Source: Bacteroidales bacterium
GTDB lineage: Bacteria; Bacteroidota; Bacteroidia; Bacteroidales; UBA932
Assembly (NCBI GenBank): GCA_017502125.1
Contig: JAFVVN010000016.1
Location: 124,001-188,000, forward strand
Length of the DNA: 64,000 bases
Direction of reading: 5' to 3'
Shown piece by piece: positions 8,979 through 17,642 of the stretch (position 1 is the stretch's first letter; every line of letters starts with the position of its first letter). The notes under the pieces are model-generated. The model did no database searches. It was not told where the DNA came from and saw only the letters and a list, made by a program, of their open reading frames with translations. The translations under genes and the position numbers were made by a program.

Positions 8979-8985
8979 ATGACAG

Positions 8986-10266
8986 ATGATTATGGACGGA
9001 AAGAACTATAGATTCGAGACCCTGCAGGTCAGGGCAGGACAGGAGATTGACCCTGTATCGAAGGGAACGGCAGTTCCTATATACCAGAGCACGGCATATA
9101 CATTCGACAGCATGGAATATGGCGCTGAGCTTTTCGAACTCAAGCGTGCCGGAAACATATACACCCGCATCACAAACACCACGACTGACGTGTTCGAAAA
9201 GAGGATGGCAGCACTAGAGGGCGGAGTGGCGGCTGTTGCGACAGCTTCCGGTCAATCAGCTGTATTCCTCTCCATCACCAACATATGCGGTCCGGGAGAC
9301 AACATCGTGGCTCAACCGTTCCTCTACGGCGGAACATTCACGATGTTTGCCATCACCCTGCGCGATATGGGGATCGAAGTACGCTTCGCCAAGAGCGATA
9401 AGGCAGAGGACATCGAACCGCTGATCGACGGCAGGACCAAAGCCATATATCTGGAGAATCTCGGCAACCCGGCATTCAATATTCCTGATTATGAGCCGAT
9501 TGCAGAGCTGGCACAGAAGAAGGGTATCTGCGTGATGGTGGACAACACCTTCGGAATGGGAGGCTACCTCTTCCGTCCGTTCGAATGGGGAGCACATGTG
9601 TCGGTTCATTCTGCCACGAAGTGGATCGGAGGTCACGGAACCGCCCTCGGCGGAGTGGTCGTGGACGGAGGAAACTTCGACTGGACCCCGGAGAAGTACC
9701 CGCTTCTGGCAGCACCATCGGAGAGCTATCACGGACTGATCTATCGGGAAGTGTTCGGTCAGGCTGCCTTCGCCGGACGTGTTCGTGTGGATGGACTGAG
9801 AAACATCGGTCCGGCTCCGTCACCGTTCAATTCGTTCCTCATGCTTCAGGGACTGGAGACACTTTCGCTCAGAGCTGAACGAAGCTGTGAGAACACTCTC
9901 GCTGTGGCAGAATTCCTCGAGAAGCACCCTGCTGTGGAAAGCGTCAACTACCCTGGCCTCAAGAGCAATCCATACCACGAACTCGGCTGCAAATACCTCA
10001 AGCACGGATTCGGCGGTGTGCTGACCTTCCGCGTCAAGGGAGGATTTGAGGCAGCTGCAGCCCTGGTGACACGTCTTGAACTGATCCTGCATGTGGGAAG
10101 CGTGGGTGATGCCAAATCGCTCATCGTGCATCCGGCCTCGACCACACATTCGCAGCTCAGTCCGGAAGAACAGGTCGCAGCCGGAGTATATCCTAACATG
10201 CTCCGCCTCTCGGTCGGCATCGAGAACGTAGACGACCTCATCGCTGACCTCGCTGCCGCACTGTAA
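8986..10266 (+). CDS. metY: O-acetylhomoserine sulfhydrylase (aminocarboxypropyltransferase)
   Basis: A 426-residue Cys/Met-metabolism PLP enzyme of fold type I. The PLP lysine lies in SATKWIGGHG (about residue 212), with VDNTFGMGG and the C-terminal RLSVGIENVDDLI typical of the family. It joins O-acetylhomoserine with sulfide to give homocysteine, so with MetX it forms the direct sulfhydrylation route to methionine. The second ATG, at 8992 (MDGKNYRFET), is an equally good start. The 190-bp gap before it holds the duplicated hairpin whose last arm occupies the position of a ribosome-binding site. Confidence 0.95.
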   Translation: MIMDGKNYRFETLQVRAGQEIDPVSKGTAVPIYQSTAYTFDSMEYGAELFELKRAGNIYTRITNTTTDVFEKRMAALEGGVAAVATASGQSAVFLSITNICGPGDNIVAQPFLYGGTFTMFAITLRDMGIEVRFAKSDKAEDIEPLIDGRTKAIYLENLGNPAFNIPDYEPIAELAQKKGICVMVDNTFGMGGYLFRPFEWGAHVSVHSATKWIGGHGTALGGVVVDGGNFDWTPEKYPLLAAPSESYHGLIYREVFGQAAFAGRVRVDGLRNIGPAPSPFNSFLMLQGLETLSLRAERSCENTLAVAEFLEKHPAVESVNYPGLKSNPYHELGCKYLKHGFGGVLTFRVKGGFEAAAALVTRLELILHVGSVGDAKSLIVHPASTTHSQLSPEEQVAAGVYPNMLRLSVGIENVDDLIADLAAAL

Positions 10267-10303
10267 GACCCCGAACAAGCAAAGCATTGACAACCAAACA
10301 CAT

Positions 10304-10345
10304 ACATTAAATCACATGCTCCATTTGCCGCAGGCGATTTAATGT
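10304..10345 (+). promoter_or_regulatory. Inverted repeat in the metY-asd gap
   Basis: ACATTAAATC (10304-10313) and GATTTAATGT (10336-10345) are perfect complements around a 22-nt loop. There is no T-run after it, so it is not a classical terminator. It may be part of the asd leader fold. Confidence 0.4.
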
Positions 10346-10368
10346 AAACAATTAACTATCAACGCAGT

Positions 10369-10497
10369 GTTCGGAACGAACGAAATGCCAAAGGCGACAG
10401 GGGGTAAAAGCTACTTTCATGTCATGCACGACGCCGAAAGTAGTGACAAGTTAAGTAACGTAGAACAAAGAAATAAGATTAAAGACATGAAAGTAGC
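10369..10497 (+). promoter_or_regulatory. asd leader: candidate translational switch sequestering the start codon
   Basis: GCTACTTTCATGT (10410-10422) is the perfect 13-nt reverse complement of ACATGAAAGTAGC (10485-10497), which contains the asd ATG at 10487. The core of the same segment, CTACTTTC (10411-10418), also pairs perfectly with GAAAGTAG at 10436-10443. The two pairings are mutually exclusive: one hides the start codon, the other frees it. A small hairpin GTTCG/CGAAC lies just upstream (10369-10381). I found no lysine-riboswitch core, so if this is a ligand-binding switch the class is not one I recognise. Confidence 0.55.
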
Positions 10498-11494
10498 AGT
10501 AGTGGGTGCCACAGGATTAGTGGGCACAAGAATGCTGGAAGTGCTGGCTGAGAGGAACTTTCCGGTTACGGAACTCCTTCCGGTGGCTTCAGCAAAATCA
10601 GTCGGTAGAAAGATTACATTCCAGGGCAGGGAGTGGACGGTAGTAAGCGCAGAGGATGCTATAGCTGCACGTCCGGACCTCGCACTCTTCTCCGCAGGCG
10701 GCGGCACCTCAGCCGAACTTGCCCCTAAGTTTGCAGCAGCAGGCACAAGAGTGGTCGACAACTCATCCCAGTGGCGCATGGACCCGACCAAGAAACTGGT
10801 GGTTCCTGAGATCAACGGAGATGTCCTCGAAGAGTCCGACTACATAATCGCGAACCCGAACTGTTCGACCATCCAGATGCTCCTGCCTCTATGGCCTCTG
10901 CATAAGGCATATACTATCAAGCGTGTGGTGGTGTCGACCTATCAGTCGGTGACCGGAACAGGCTACAAAGCCATGGATCAGATGACTGCCGAGCGCGCTG
11001 GCGGAAAGTGGGGAGAATACCCTGCGGTATATCCTCATCCGATCGACCAGAACATCCTTCCGCACATCGACTCATTCCTTGAGACCGGCTACACAAAAGA
11101 GGAGATGAAGATGGTCAACGAGACCCACAAGATCTTCGGAGACGACAGCATAGGAGTTTCACCTACCACAGTGCGCGTGCCTGTACAGGGCGGACACTCT
11201 GAGTCCATCAACCTCGAGTTCGAGAAGGAGTTCACCCTTGAAGACGTCCGCAGGATGATGGAGGAGACCCCTGGCGTGACCCTTCAGGACGACCCGTCAA
11301 ACAATGTATATCCTATGCCTCTCTATGCTTGGGGCAAGAACGATGTGTTCGTGGGACGTATCCGCCGCGACCCTTCAGTGAAGTCCGGACTCAATTTCTG
11401 GTGTGTGGCAGACAATCTCCGCAAGGGAGCAGCAACCAACGCCGTTCAGATTGCCGAGAAGCTCATTGAGAAGGGTTTCCTCCCAAATGAATAA
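10487..11494 (+). CDS. asd: Aspartate-semialdehyde dehydrogenase
   Basis: A 335-residue NADPH enzyme that reduces aspartyl phosphate to aspartate semialdehyde, between the two ThrA reactions; its product also feeds lysine and diaminopimelate synthesis. The N-terminal loop VGATGLVG binds NADP, and the catalytic cysteine is in ANPNCSTIQM (about residue 126). ATG at 10487 gives the conserved MKVAVVGATG start; the reading frame is open upstream, but that stretch forms the switch-like leader. A strong bidirectional terminator at 11520-11551 ends the cluster. Confidence 0.95.
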   Translation: MKVAVVGATGLVGTRMLEVLAERNFPVTELLPVASAKSVGRKITFQGREWTVVSAEDAIAARPDLALFSAGGGTSAELAPKFAAAGTRVVDNSSQWRMDPTKKLVVPEINGDVLEESDYIIANPNCSTIQMLLPLWPLHKAYTIKRVVVSTYQSVTGTGYKAMDQMTAERAGGKWGEYPAVYPHPIDQNILPHIDSFLETGYTKEEMKMVNETHKIFGDDSIGVSPTTVRVPVQGGHSESINLEFEKEFTLEDVRRMMEETPGVTLQDDPSNNVYPMPLYAWGKNDVFVGRIRRDPSVKSGLNFWCVADNLRKGAATNAVQIAEKLIEKGFLPNE

Positions 11495-11519
11495 CGATTG
11501 ATTATCAGACAGTTACGCT

Positions 11520-11551
11520 AAAACGCCTGCGCCATATGGCGCAGGCGTTTT
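11520..11551. terminator. Bidirectional intrinsic terminator between asd and galE
   Basis: AAAACGCCTGCGCCATATGGCGCAGGCGTTTT is a perfect palindrome (arms 11520-11535 and 11536-11551) with T-runs on both strands. The core ACGCCTGC...GCAGGCGT recurs at 34154-34183 and 42428-42473. Confidence 0.85.
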
Positions 11552-11638
11552 GATGTAATAGCTTGTAAATCAGCTTTTTGTCTGTCGCAGACTTGACCAG
11601 TACAACGACAGACACAGGGTCTCGAAAAGTGCCGGGGG

Positions 11639-12676
11639 CTATTTTTGGGCAATATGCTTCTCCCAAGCCCATGCAGAAGCCAGAGTCTCCTCGACGGTGC
11701 GCTCTGCCTTCCATCCCAGTTCCTCATTTGCCAGAGTGGTGTCTGCCCAGATGGCCATTACATCTCCCGGACGGCGGTCTACATATTTGTAGTTCAGCTT
11801 CAGGCCGTTCACCTTCTCGAATGCTGTCACGAGCTCATATACGGAAACCGGACGGCCGGTGCCGACATTGAATATCTCATATGATTCCTTCATACGACCC
11901 TCAACCATACGGTTGACTGCAGCCACATGGGCCTTTGCAAGGTCGACCACGTCGATGTAGTCACGAAGGCAGGTGCCGTCTTCTGTAGGATAGTCGTTAC
12001 CGAAAATGCTGAGACACTCACGCTTTCCGATTGCTGTCTGAGTTATGAACGGAACGAGGTTGTTGGGAACGCCACGAGGGAGTTCTCCGATAAGGGCTGA
12101 CGGATGAGCACCGATAGGGTTGAAATAGCGCAGTGCAATTCCCTTCACGACTCCCTCTGATGATGCAGTGGCAAGAACCACATCGCGGAGGATGTCTTCA
12201 CACATCTGCTTGGTGTTTCCATAAGGGGATGTTGCCGGAAGTCGCGGAGTCTGCTCAGTCACAGGGAGGACTTCAGCCTCGCCATAGACCGTAGCAGATG
12301 ACGAGAAGAGCACATTGCATCCACCGTGATTCTTCGCCACCTCAAGGATATTGAGGAATGACACGAGATTGTTGCGGTAGTACATTATAGGCTCGGCCAC
12401 GGACTCCCCCACAGCCTTGAAAGCTGCAAAATGAATCACTGCATCGATCTGGTGCTCGGTGAACAGTCTGTCCACTGAAGCATAGTCACAGCAGTCTATC
12501 TGATAGAAAGGGATATCCTCCCTTCCGGTGATCTTCTTCACTCCCTCGAAACATGTCATGTCGCAGTTGGAAAGATTGTCTGCAACCACTACCTCATAGC
12601 CGGCTGCAAAAAGTTCCACAGTCACATGACTTCCTATATATCCGGCACCGCCGGAAACCAATACTTTCTTTGCCAT
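11639..12676 (-). CDS. galE: UDP-glucose 4-epimerase
   Basis: A 345-residue extended short-chain dehydrogenase. The NAD loop is SGGAGYIGSH near the N-terminus, the catalytic Ser/Thr segment is FSSSATVYG and the Tyr/Lys pair is in YGNTK. It interconverts UDP-glucose and UDP-galactose, and some members also act on UDP-GlcNAc/UDP-GalNAc. I start at ATG 12676 (MAKKVLVSGG); the upstream in-frame codon at 12682 is TTG. It follows the phosphohexosamine mutase gene by 30 bp on the same strand, so the two are probably co-transcribed, and it sits near genes for GalNAc release and phosphorylation. Confidence 0.93.
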   Translation of the reverse strand: MAKKVLVSGGAGYIGSHVTVELFAAGYEVVVADNLSNCDMTCFEGVKKITGREDIPFYQIDCCDYASVDRLFTEHQIDAVIHFAAFKAVGESVAEPIMYYRNNLVSFLNILEVAKNHGGCNVLFSSSATVYGEAEVLPVTEQTPRLPATSPYGNTKQMCEDILRDVVLATASSEGVVKGIALRYFNPIGAHPSALIGELPRGVPNNLVPFITQTAIGKRECLSIFGNDYPTEDGTCLRDYIDVVDLAKAHVAAVNRMVEGRMKESYEIFNVGTGRPVSVYELVTAFEKVNGLKLNYKYVDRRPGDVMAIWADTTLANEELGWKAERTVEETLASAWAWEKHIAQK

Positions 12677-12706
12677 ATTCAAATATGTTTAAATCCTTCT
12701 GCCAAA

Positions 12707-14158
12707 TTATCCGATGATCTTATTAGCTATTCCTATAATCTGCTCTGCAAGCGCGTCTGCAGCCTCTTTTGTCGCTGCCTCAGCATAGATTCTGATGATA
12801 GGTTCCGTGTTCGAACGACGAAGATGAACCCACTCCTTGCGTGACTCGAATGATATCTTCACACCATCAATGGTGTTGATATCCTCCGCGGCATATACGT
12901 TCTTGATCTCATCCAGAATCTTGTCGATGAGAGCGCTGTCCGAAAGCTCGATCTTGTTCTTCGCGATCACATACTGAGGATAGGTCTTCAGGAGCTCTGA
13001 CACCTTCATCTTTCTGTATGCGAGGTTGGTGAGGAAGAGAGCCACGCCGACCATTGCATCACGTCCGTAGTGAAGAGCAGGATATATCACTCCTCCGTTG
13101 CCTTCTCCACCGATGATGGCACCGGTCTCGCGCATCTTTGTGGTCACATTGACCTCGCCGACTGCAGCAGCAAAGTACTCTCCGCCATACTGCTCGGTCA
13201 CGTCACGAAGAGCTCGCGATGAAGAGAGATTGGAAGAAGTCACCATCTTATATGGCGCTGTGACATCATCAAGAGCCTTTCCGCTCTCGAGCGCCTCATT
13301 ATATGCCCTTGAAAGAAGATAGTCAGCCACACTCACCAGTGTATATTCCTCTCCGAAAGGCTTGCCGTCCTCGCAGATGAGTGCAAGACGGTCCACGTCA
13401 GGGTCAACGGAAATTCCAAGGTCAGCCTTGTTTGCCACCACAGCCTCGCAAAGTTCCACAAGGTTGGACGGGAGTGGCTCAGGGTTATGGGCAAACTCGC
13501 CTGTCGGATCGCAGTTCACACATACGCACTCGACACCAAGGCGCTCAAGGAGTCGAGGCATGATGATTCCGCCCACAGAGTTCACAGCATCAAGGGCTAC
13601 CTTGAAGCCAGCCTTGCGTATTGCCTCCACATCAACCGTAGGGAGAGCCAGCACGGCATCGAGATGTGCATCCGTGAAATCCTTTTCCTCGATTACTCCG
13701 AGGTCATCCACCTGAGCGAAAGTGAAGTCTTCCGCCTCGGCGCATGCAAGAACTGCTGCACCCTCGGCTGCATTGAGGAACTCGCCCTTCTCATTCAGAA
13801 GTTTGAGAGCATTCCACTGCTTCGGGTTATGGGATGCCGTGAGGATAATTCCTCCGTCAGCTTCCTCGAAGACCACCGCCATTTCTGTGGTGGGGGTGGA
13901 GCAAAGACCTGCCTTAACCACATCCACTCCACATGCGATAAGCGTTCCGCACACAAGCTGCTCGACCATATCACCCGACAGACGGGCATCCTTGCCGACA
14001 ACCACCTTATAGCGCTCATCCGCAGGTTTCGGTCTGCGTTCGCGCATCTTTTCACAGTAAGCATAGGTGAATTTCACAACGTCGAGGGGAGAAAGGCCCT
14101 CACCAGGAGCACCGCCAATGGTTCCGCGGATTCCTGAAATTGATTTTATAAGTGTCAT
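12707..14158 (-). CDS. glmM: Phosphoglucosamine mutase / phosphohexomutase
   Basis: A 483-residue alpha-D-phosphohexomutase with all four family signatures: ISGIRG at the N-terminus, the phosphoserine loop TASHNP (Ser about 109), the metal loop DPDVDRL, the sugar loop GEGNGGV and the phosphate-binding end RRSNTEPIIRIYAEA. In Bacteroidales this type usually converts glucosamine-6-phosphate to glucosamine-1-phosphate for UDP-GlcNAc synthesis, but phosphomannomutase or phosphoglucomutase activity cannot be excluded. A TAnnTTTG box (TAACTTTG, minus strand, 14202-14195) lies about 37 bp upstream of the ATG. Confidence 0.85.
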   Translation of the reverse strand: MTLIKSISGIRGTIGGAPGEGLSPLDVVKFTYAYCEKMRERRPKPADERYKVVVGKDARLSGDMVEQLVCGTLIACGVDVVKAGLCSTPTTEMAVVFEEADGGIILTASHNPKQWNALKLLNEKGEFLNAAEGAAVLACAEAEDFTFAQVDDLGVIEEKDFTDAHLDAVLALPTVDVEAIRKAGFKVALDAVNSVGGIIMPRLLERLGVECVCVNCDPTGEFAHNPEPLPSNLVELCEAVVANKADLGISVDPDVDRLALICEDGKPFGEEYTLVSVADYLLSRAYNEALESGKALDDVTAPYKMVTSSNLSSSRALRDVTEQYGGEYFAAAVGEVNVTTKMRETGAIIGGEGNGGVIYPALHYGRDAMVGVALFLTNLAYRKMKVSELLKTYPQYVIAKNKIELSDSALIDKILDEIKNVYAAEDINTIDGVKISFESRKEWVHLRRSNTEPIIRIYAEAATKEAADALAEQIIGIANKIIG

Positions 14159-14194
14159 ATTCAGTTATTTATTTCCAGACATGATAGCAGTTTA

Positions 14195-14202
14195 CAAAGT
14201 TA
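14195..14202 (-). promoter_or_regulatory. -7 box (TAACTTTG) for the phosphohexomutase-galE pair
   Basis: TAACTTTG on the minus strand matches TAnnTTTG and lies about 37 bp upstream of the ATG at 14158. No clear -33 element was seen. Confidence 0.4.
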
Positions 14203-14266
14203 TCATTTTTTCCACACTGATATTACTTTTTTTCCTACTTTTATAACTTCAAATAAAAGACATGCT

Positions 14267-15685
14267 ATGAATAGATTCATCTTTGTCACAATCGCTTCAT
14301 TAGGAATCCTTATTGGACTGGCTTCATGCGGCAATGAAGCCTATTACGGCTATACCGTCAGGAACGGCATCGCCGTATATAACACTCCCGACCGTCCGGC
14401 AGACCAGATTTCAATGATAGGATTCACAACTGAACCAATCGATACCGTCAAGGTGGGTGTCATCGGATTGGGTATGAGAGGTTACTCTGCTGTGGAACGG
14501 TTCACCTATATCGAAGGAGTGGAAATAACGGCACTTTGCGACATCGTTCCTGAAAGAGTGGAAAGAACCCAGAACATACTCGTCAGACATGGATTGTCCC
14601 CGGCAGCTGGCTATGATGGAGAAGACGCATGGAAGGAACTCTGCGAGAGAGACGACATCGACCTTGTCTACATCGTTACCGACTGGAAGATGCACACTCC
14701 TATGGCTGTCTATGCAATGGAGCACGGCAAGCATGTCGCAATCGAGGTTCCTGCAGCAACAAGCATAGCAGAATGCTGGCAGCTCGTGAACACTGCGGAG
14801 AAGACACGCCGCCACTGCATGATGCTCGAGAACTGCGTATACGACTTCTTCGAGCTCACCACCCTCAATATGGCTCAGCACGGTCTCTTCGGTGAGGTCA
14901 TCCACGCAGAGGGAGCATATATCCACAACCTCGATCCATACTGGAAGAACTACTACGAGGGCTGGAGATATGAGTTCAACAAGAACCACCGTGGCGACGT
15001 ATACCCTACTCACGGCCTCGGTCCTGCATGCCAGGTGCTCAACATCCACAGAGGAGACAAGATGAACACTCTCGTTTCAATGGATACAAAGGCATTCAAC
15101 GGTCTGAAGGTTGCCGAGCAGTTCGGTGAGACAGAGTACGCAAACGGTGACCACACCATCACCCTCATCCAGACCGAGAAGGGCAAGATCATCGAGATCC
15201 AGCACAATGTGGTGACTCCGCGTCCATACAACCGAATGTATCAGGTTGAGGGAACAGAGGGATTCGCAAACAAATATCCTAACGAGGGATACTCCATCCG
15301 CACTGAAGGCTGCAAGACAGATGAGCACAAGGCTCTCGACGACCTCACAGGTTCGGCAAGCGACGGAGAGGCTTATCTCAGCACAGAGGCACGCGACGCT
15401 CTCATGGAGCAGTACAAGCACCCTATCATCCGCGATATCGAGGAGAAGGCAAAGCAGGTCGGCGGACATGGTGGAATGGACTTCATCATGGACTATCGCC
15501 TCATCTACTGCCTCAACAACGGACTTCCGCTCGACCAGGACGTTTACGACGCTGCTGAGTGGTCATGCCTCGGAGAGCTCACAAGAGTATCGATCGAAAA
15601 CGGAAACATCCCTGTAGTCATGCCGGACTTCACCCGCGGTGACTGGAACAAACTCGACGGGTATAAACATGCAATTGCAGAGTAA
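14267..15685 (+). CDS. GH109-type NAD-dependent glycosidase lipoprotein (Gfo/Idh/MocA fold)
   Basis: A 472-residue protein with a lipoprotein signal (lipobox LASC, Cys 21), then a Rossmann domain starting VGVIGLGMRGYSAVERF (about 65) and a Gfo/Idh/MocA C-terminal domain. The stretches ALCDIVPERVERTQ, TDWKMHTPMAVYAMEHGKHV and NKNHRGDVYPTHGLGPACQ are characteristic of glycoside hydrolase family 109, whose members cleave alpha-N-acetylgalactosamine by an NAD-dependent oxidation/elimination mechanism. A lipid anchor would place it at the outer membrane, suited to trimming mucin-type or blood-group-A glycans. The kinase gene follows after 2 bp. Confidence 0.9.
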   Translation: MNRFIFVTIASLGILIGLASCGNEAYYGYTVRNGIAVYNTPDRPADQISMIGFTTEPIDTVKVGVIGLGMRGYSAVERFTYIEGVEITALCDIVPERVERTQNILVRHGLSPAAGYDGEDAWKELCERDDIDLVYIVTDWKMHTPMAVYAMEHGKHVAIEVPAATSIAECWQLVNTAEKTRRHCMMLENCVYDFFELTTLNMAQHGLFGEVIHAEGAYIHNLDPYWKNYYEGWRYEFNKNHRGDVYPTHGLGPACQVLNIHRGDKMNTLVSMDTKAFNGLKVAEQFGETEYANGDHTITLIQTEKGKIIEIQHNVVTPRPYNRMYQVEGTEGFANKYPNEGYSIRTEGCKTDEHKALDDLTGSASDGEAYLSTEARDALMEQYKHPIIRDIEEKAKQVGGHGGMDFIMDYRLIYCLNNGLPLDQDVYDAAEWSCLGELTRVSIENGNIPVVMPDFTRGDWNKLDGYKHAIAE

Positions 15686-15687
15686 CT

Positions 15688-16758
15688 ATGACAGAGAAAC
15701 TTATGAAGATTGCCGGCCAGTTTGATCTGGCTGGCGATATCGCAGAGATCAAGCCGCTTGGCGAGGGCTTCATCAACGACACATTTGTAGTAAAGACTGA
15801 GGGTGATGCTCCGAACTATATCCTCCAGCGCAAGAACCACGTCATATTCCCTGATGTCCCTGGCATGATGGAGAACATCAAGGCTGTGACCGAGCACATC
15901 AAGGCTAAGGTTGCAGACCCTATGCGTGAGACACTGACAGTGATCCCTGCAAAGGACGGAAAGCTCTATGTGGAAGAAGACGGAAACTTCTGGGCTGTGT
16001 GCCTCTTCATTCCTGATACAACCAGTCCGGTGAGGGCAGACACTCCTGAGCTTGCATATCAGGGCGGACTCGGAACAGGACGTTTCCAGGCTCTCCTCGC
16101 AGACTTTGACAAGCCTCTGAACGAGACCATCAAGGGCTTCCACAACATCCGCTGGCGTTTCCAGCAGTGGGACGAGACCATTGCTGCAGACCCTGTGGGA
16201 CGTGTTGCCCAGCTTCAGGAAGAAATATCATGGATCGAGTCACGCAGAAAGGAGATGCTGGACTTCTGGTCACTCGTTGAGGACGGAACCATCCCTATGC
16301 ATGTGACCCACAACGACACCAAGATCAGCAACATCCTCTTCAACAAGTCCGACGGCAGCATGCTCTGCATGATCGACCTTGACACCGTGATGTCATCCAC
16401 ATCACTCAACGACTTCGGTGACGCCATCCGTTCATACACCAACACAGGTGCAGAGGACGACAGGAACCTCGACAATGTGGAGATGAGCATGGAGATGTTC
16501 AAGGCATATGCTGAAGGCTATCTCCATGAGCAGAAGGCCTCAATGGTGCAGAGCGAGCTTGATTATCTTGCATTCTCAGCAAGATACATCACATTCGAGC
16601 AGGTACTCCGCTTCCTGATGGACTACATCGATGGAGACAAATACTACAAGACTGCTTACCCTGAGCATAACCTCGTCCGCACACACGCACAGTACAAGCT
16701 TCTCCAGAGCATGGAGCGCCAGTACGACGAAATGTGCCGGGTGATCAGGAATATATAG
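15688..16758 (+). CDS. N-acetylhexosamine 1-kinase-like phosphotransferase (APH fold)
   Basis: A 356-residue cytoplasmic protein of the aminoglycoside-phosphotransferase fold. The N-lobe has GEGFINDTFVV; the catalytic loop is HNDTKISNILF (His 208, Asp 210) and the metal site IDLDTVM (about 228-234). These motifs match N-acetylhexosamine 1-kinases (NahK/LnpB), which make GalNAc-1-phosphate or GlcNAc-1-phosphate. Position directly behind a GH109 enzyme supports GalNAc as substrate. Co-transcription is near certain (2-bp gap). Homoserine or choline kinase-like activity is the alternative, but the surroundings argue against it. Confidence 0.8.
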   Translation: MTEKLMKIAGQFDLAGDIAEIKPLGEGFINDTFVVKTEGDAPNYILQRKNHVIFPDVPGMMENIKAVTEHIKAKVADPMRETLTVIPAKDGKLYVEEDGNFWAVCLFIPDTTSPVRADTPELAYQGGLGTGRFQALLADFDKPLNETIKGFHNIRWRFQQWDETIAADPVGRVAQLQEEISWIESRRKEMLDFWSLVEDGTIPMHVTHNDTKISNILFNKSDGSMLCMIDLDTVMSSTSLNDFGDAIRSYTNTGAEDDRNLDNVEMSMEMFKAYAEGYLHEQKASMVQSELDYLAFSARYITFEQVLRFLMDYIDGDKYYKTAYPEHNLVRTHAQYKLLQSMERQYDEMCRVIRNI

Positions 16759-16765
16759 AAGTCAG

Positions 16766-17635
16766 CTAGAACACCCTTCCCGCTTTAAGAGAGTCGGGAA
16801 TGGATACCTTATGATATGAAGATCCGTATCCAGCCCAGTAGCCCATTCCGCTGCTAACATTGGAACGGATCTTCTTGTTTACAGGAAAGAACGGATTGTT
16901 AGATAAGGCTACGATATCATCATAGTCCGACCAGTAGTTGAAAGAAACTTCATCCATGGTGCTGAGACGGAATCTCACCACATCATCCGAAAGGAAATGG
17001 GTAGCAGGCCGCTGCATGAGCTTCCAGTTGGCGTTGAAGGAACTGTTGACATATACTTCATTGAGTCCCTCCCCTAGGACAGCATCATCAATAAGGCCTA
17101 AAAACGAAGGGACATAGGTACTGTCCACATCTTCCACCATGGAGAAGAACCTGTAATAATCTTTCGTGGCCCTGTCATCCCTTATTCCCGCGACTATTCC
17201 ATATCCATCATCGACTTCCACCACCCTCACATACTCGATCGGCACACTTGCAGGAATCGTGGTCTCAGCTGTTTCAACACGACCGCTATATTCCACCTTC
17301 AGTCTATAGGTCTTTCCTGCCTCGCCTTTCATCCTTGAAGTAGTATATATATAAGGTGGAAAATAATCCTTGTTGACCATTCCCGTCAACACCACTTCCG
17401 TCTCTCCATCATAAACGGAGACCTTAGCCCAGCGCACCAGATGGCTTTCCAGACTGGTCCAGTCCTGATATTCGGTGCTTGCCGGAACAGAAGTCGTGAC
17501 TATGACAACAGGAAATCCTCCGTCCTCAATCCAGCCTTCCACAACTATCTCGGGACTGCCAACGGGAATAACCACCTCAGAGCAGCCCACAAGTGTCAGA
17601 ATCAGGCAAGCAATATATATGAAATCGCGCTTCAT
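16766..17635 (-). CDS. DUF4249 family lipoprotein
   Basis: A 289-residue lipoprotein (signal MKRDFIYIACLILTLVGC, Cys 18) with the DUF4249 layout: an N-terminal beta-rich part (IVVEGWIEDGG, KVSVYDGETEVVL) that resembles an Ig-like fold, and a longer C-terminal part (SFNANWKLM, LSTMDEVSFNYWSD). In Bacteroidetes this family is normally encoded next to a TonB-dependent receptor, as here, and probably forms its surface or periplasmic partner. No enzyme motif is visible. The gene is the last of a three-gene operon (21115 to 16766). Confidence 0.85.
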   Translation of the reverse strand: MKRDFIYIACLILTLVGCSEVVIPVGSPEIVVEGWIEDGGFPVVIVTTSVPASTEYQDWTSLESHLVRWAKVSVYDGETEVVLTGMVNKDYFPPYIYTTSRMKGEAGKTYRLKVEYSGRVETAETTIPASVPIEYVRVVEVDDGYGIVAGIRDDRATKDYYRFFSMVEDVDSTYVPSFLGLIDDAVLGEGLNEVYVNSSFNANWKLMQRPATHFLSDDVVRFRLSTMDEVSFNYWSDYDDIVALSNNPFFPVNKKIRSNVSSGMGYWAGYGSSYHKVSIPDSLKAGRVF

Positions 17636-17642
17636 GTCAGTG

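Noticed and set aside
10367..10486. In-frame upstream extension of asd
   Set aside because: Known Asd proteins start at MKVAVVGATG; the extra codons coincide with the leader pairings and have no similarity to the family.
10267..10486. Lysine riboswitch before asd
   Set aside because: The conserved core elements of that riboswitch were not found; the start-codon complementarity is a different design.
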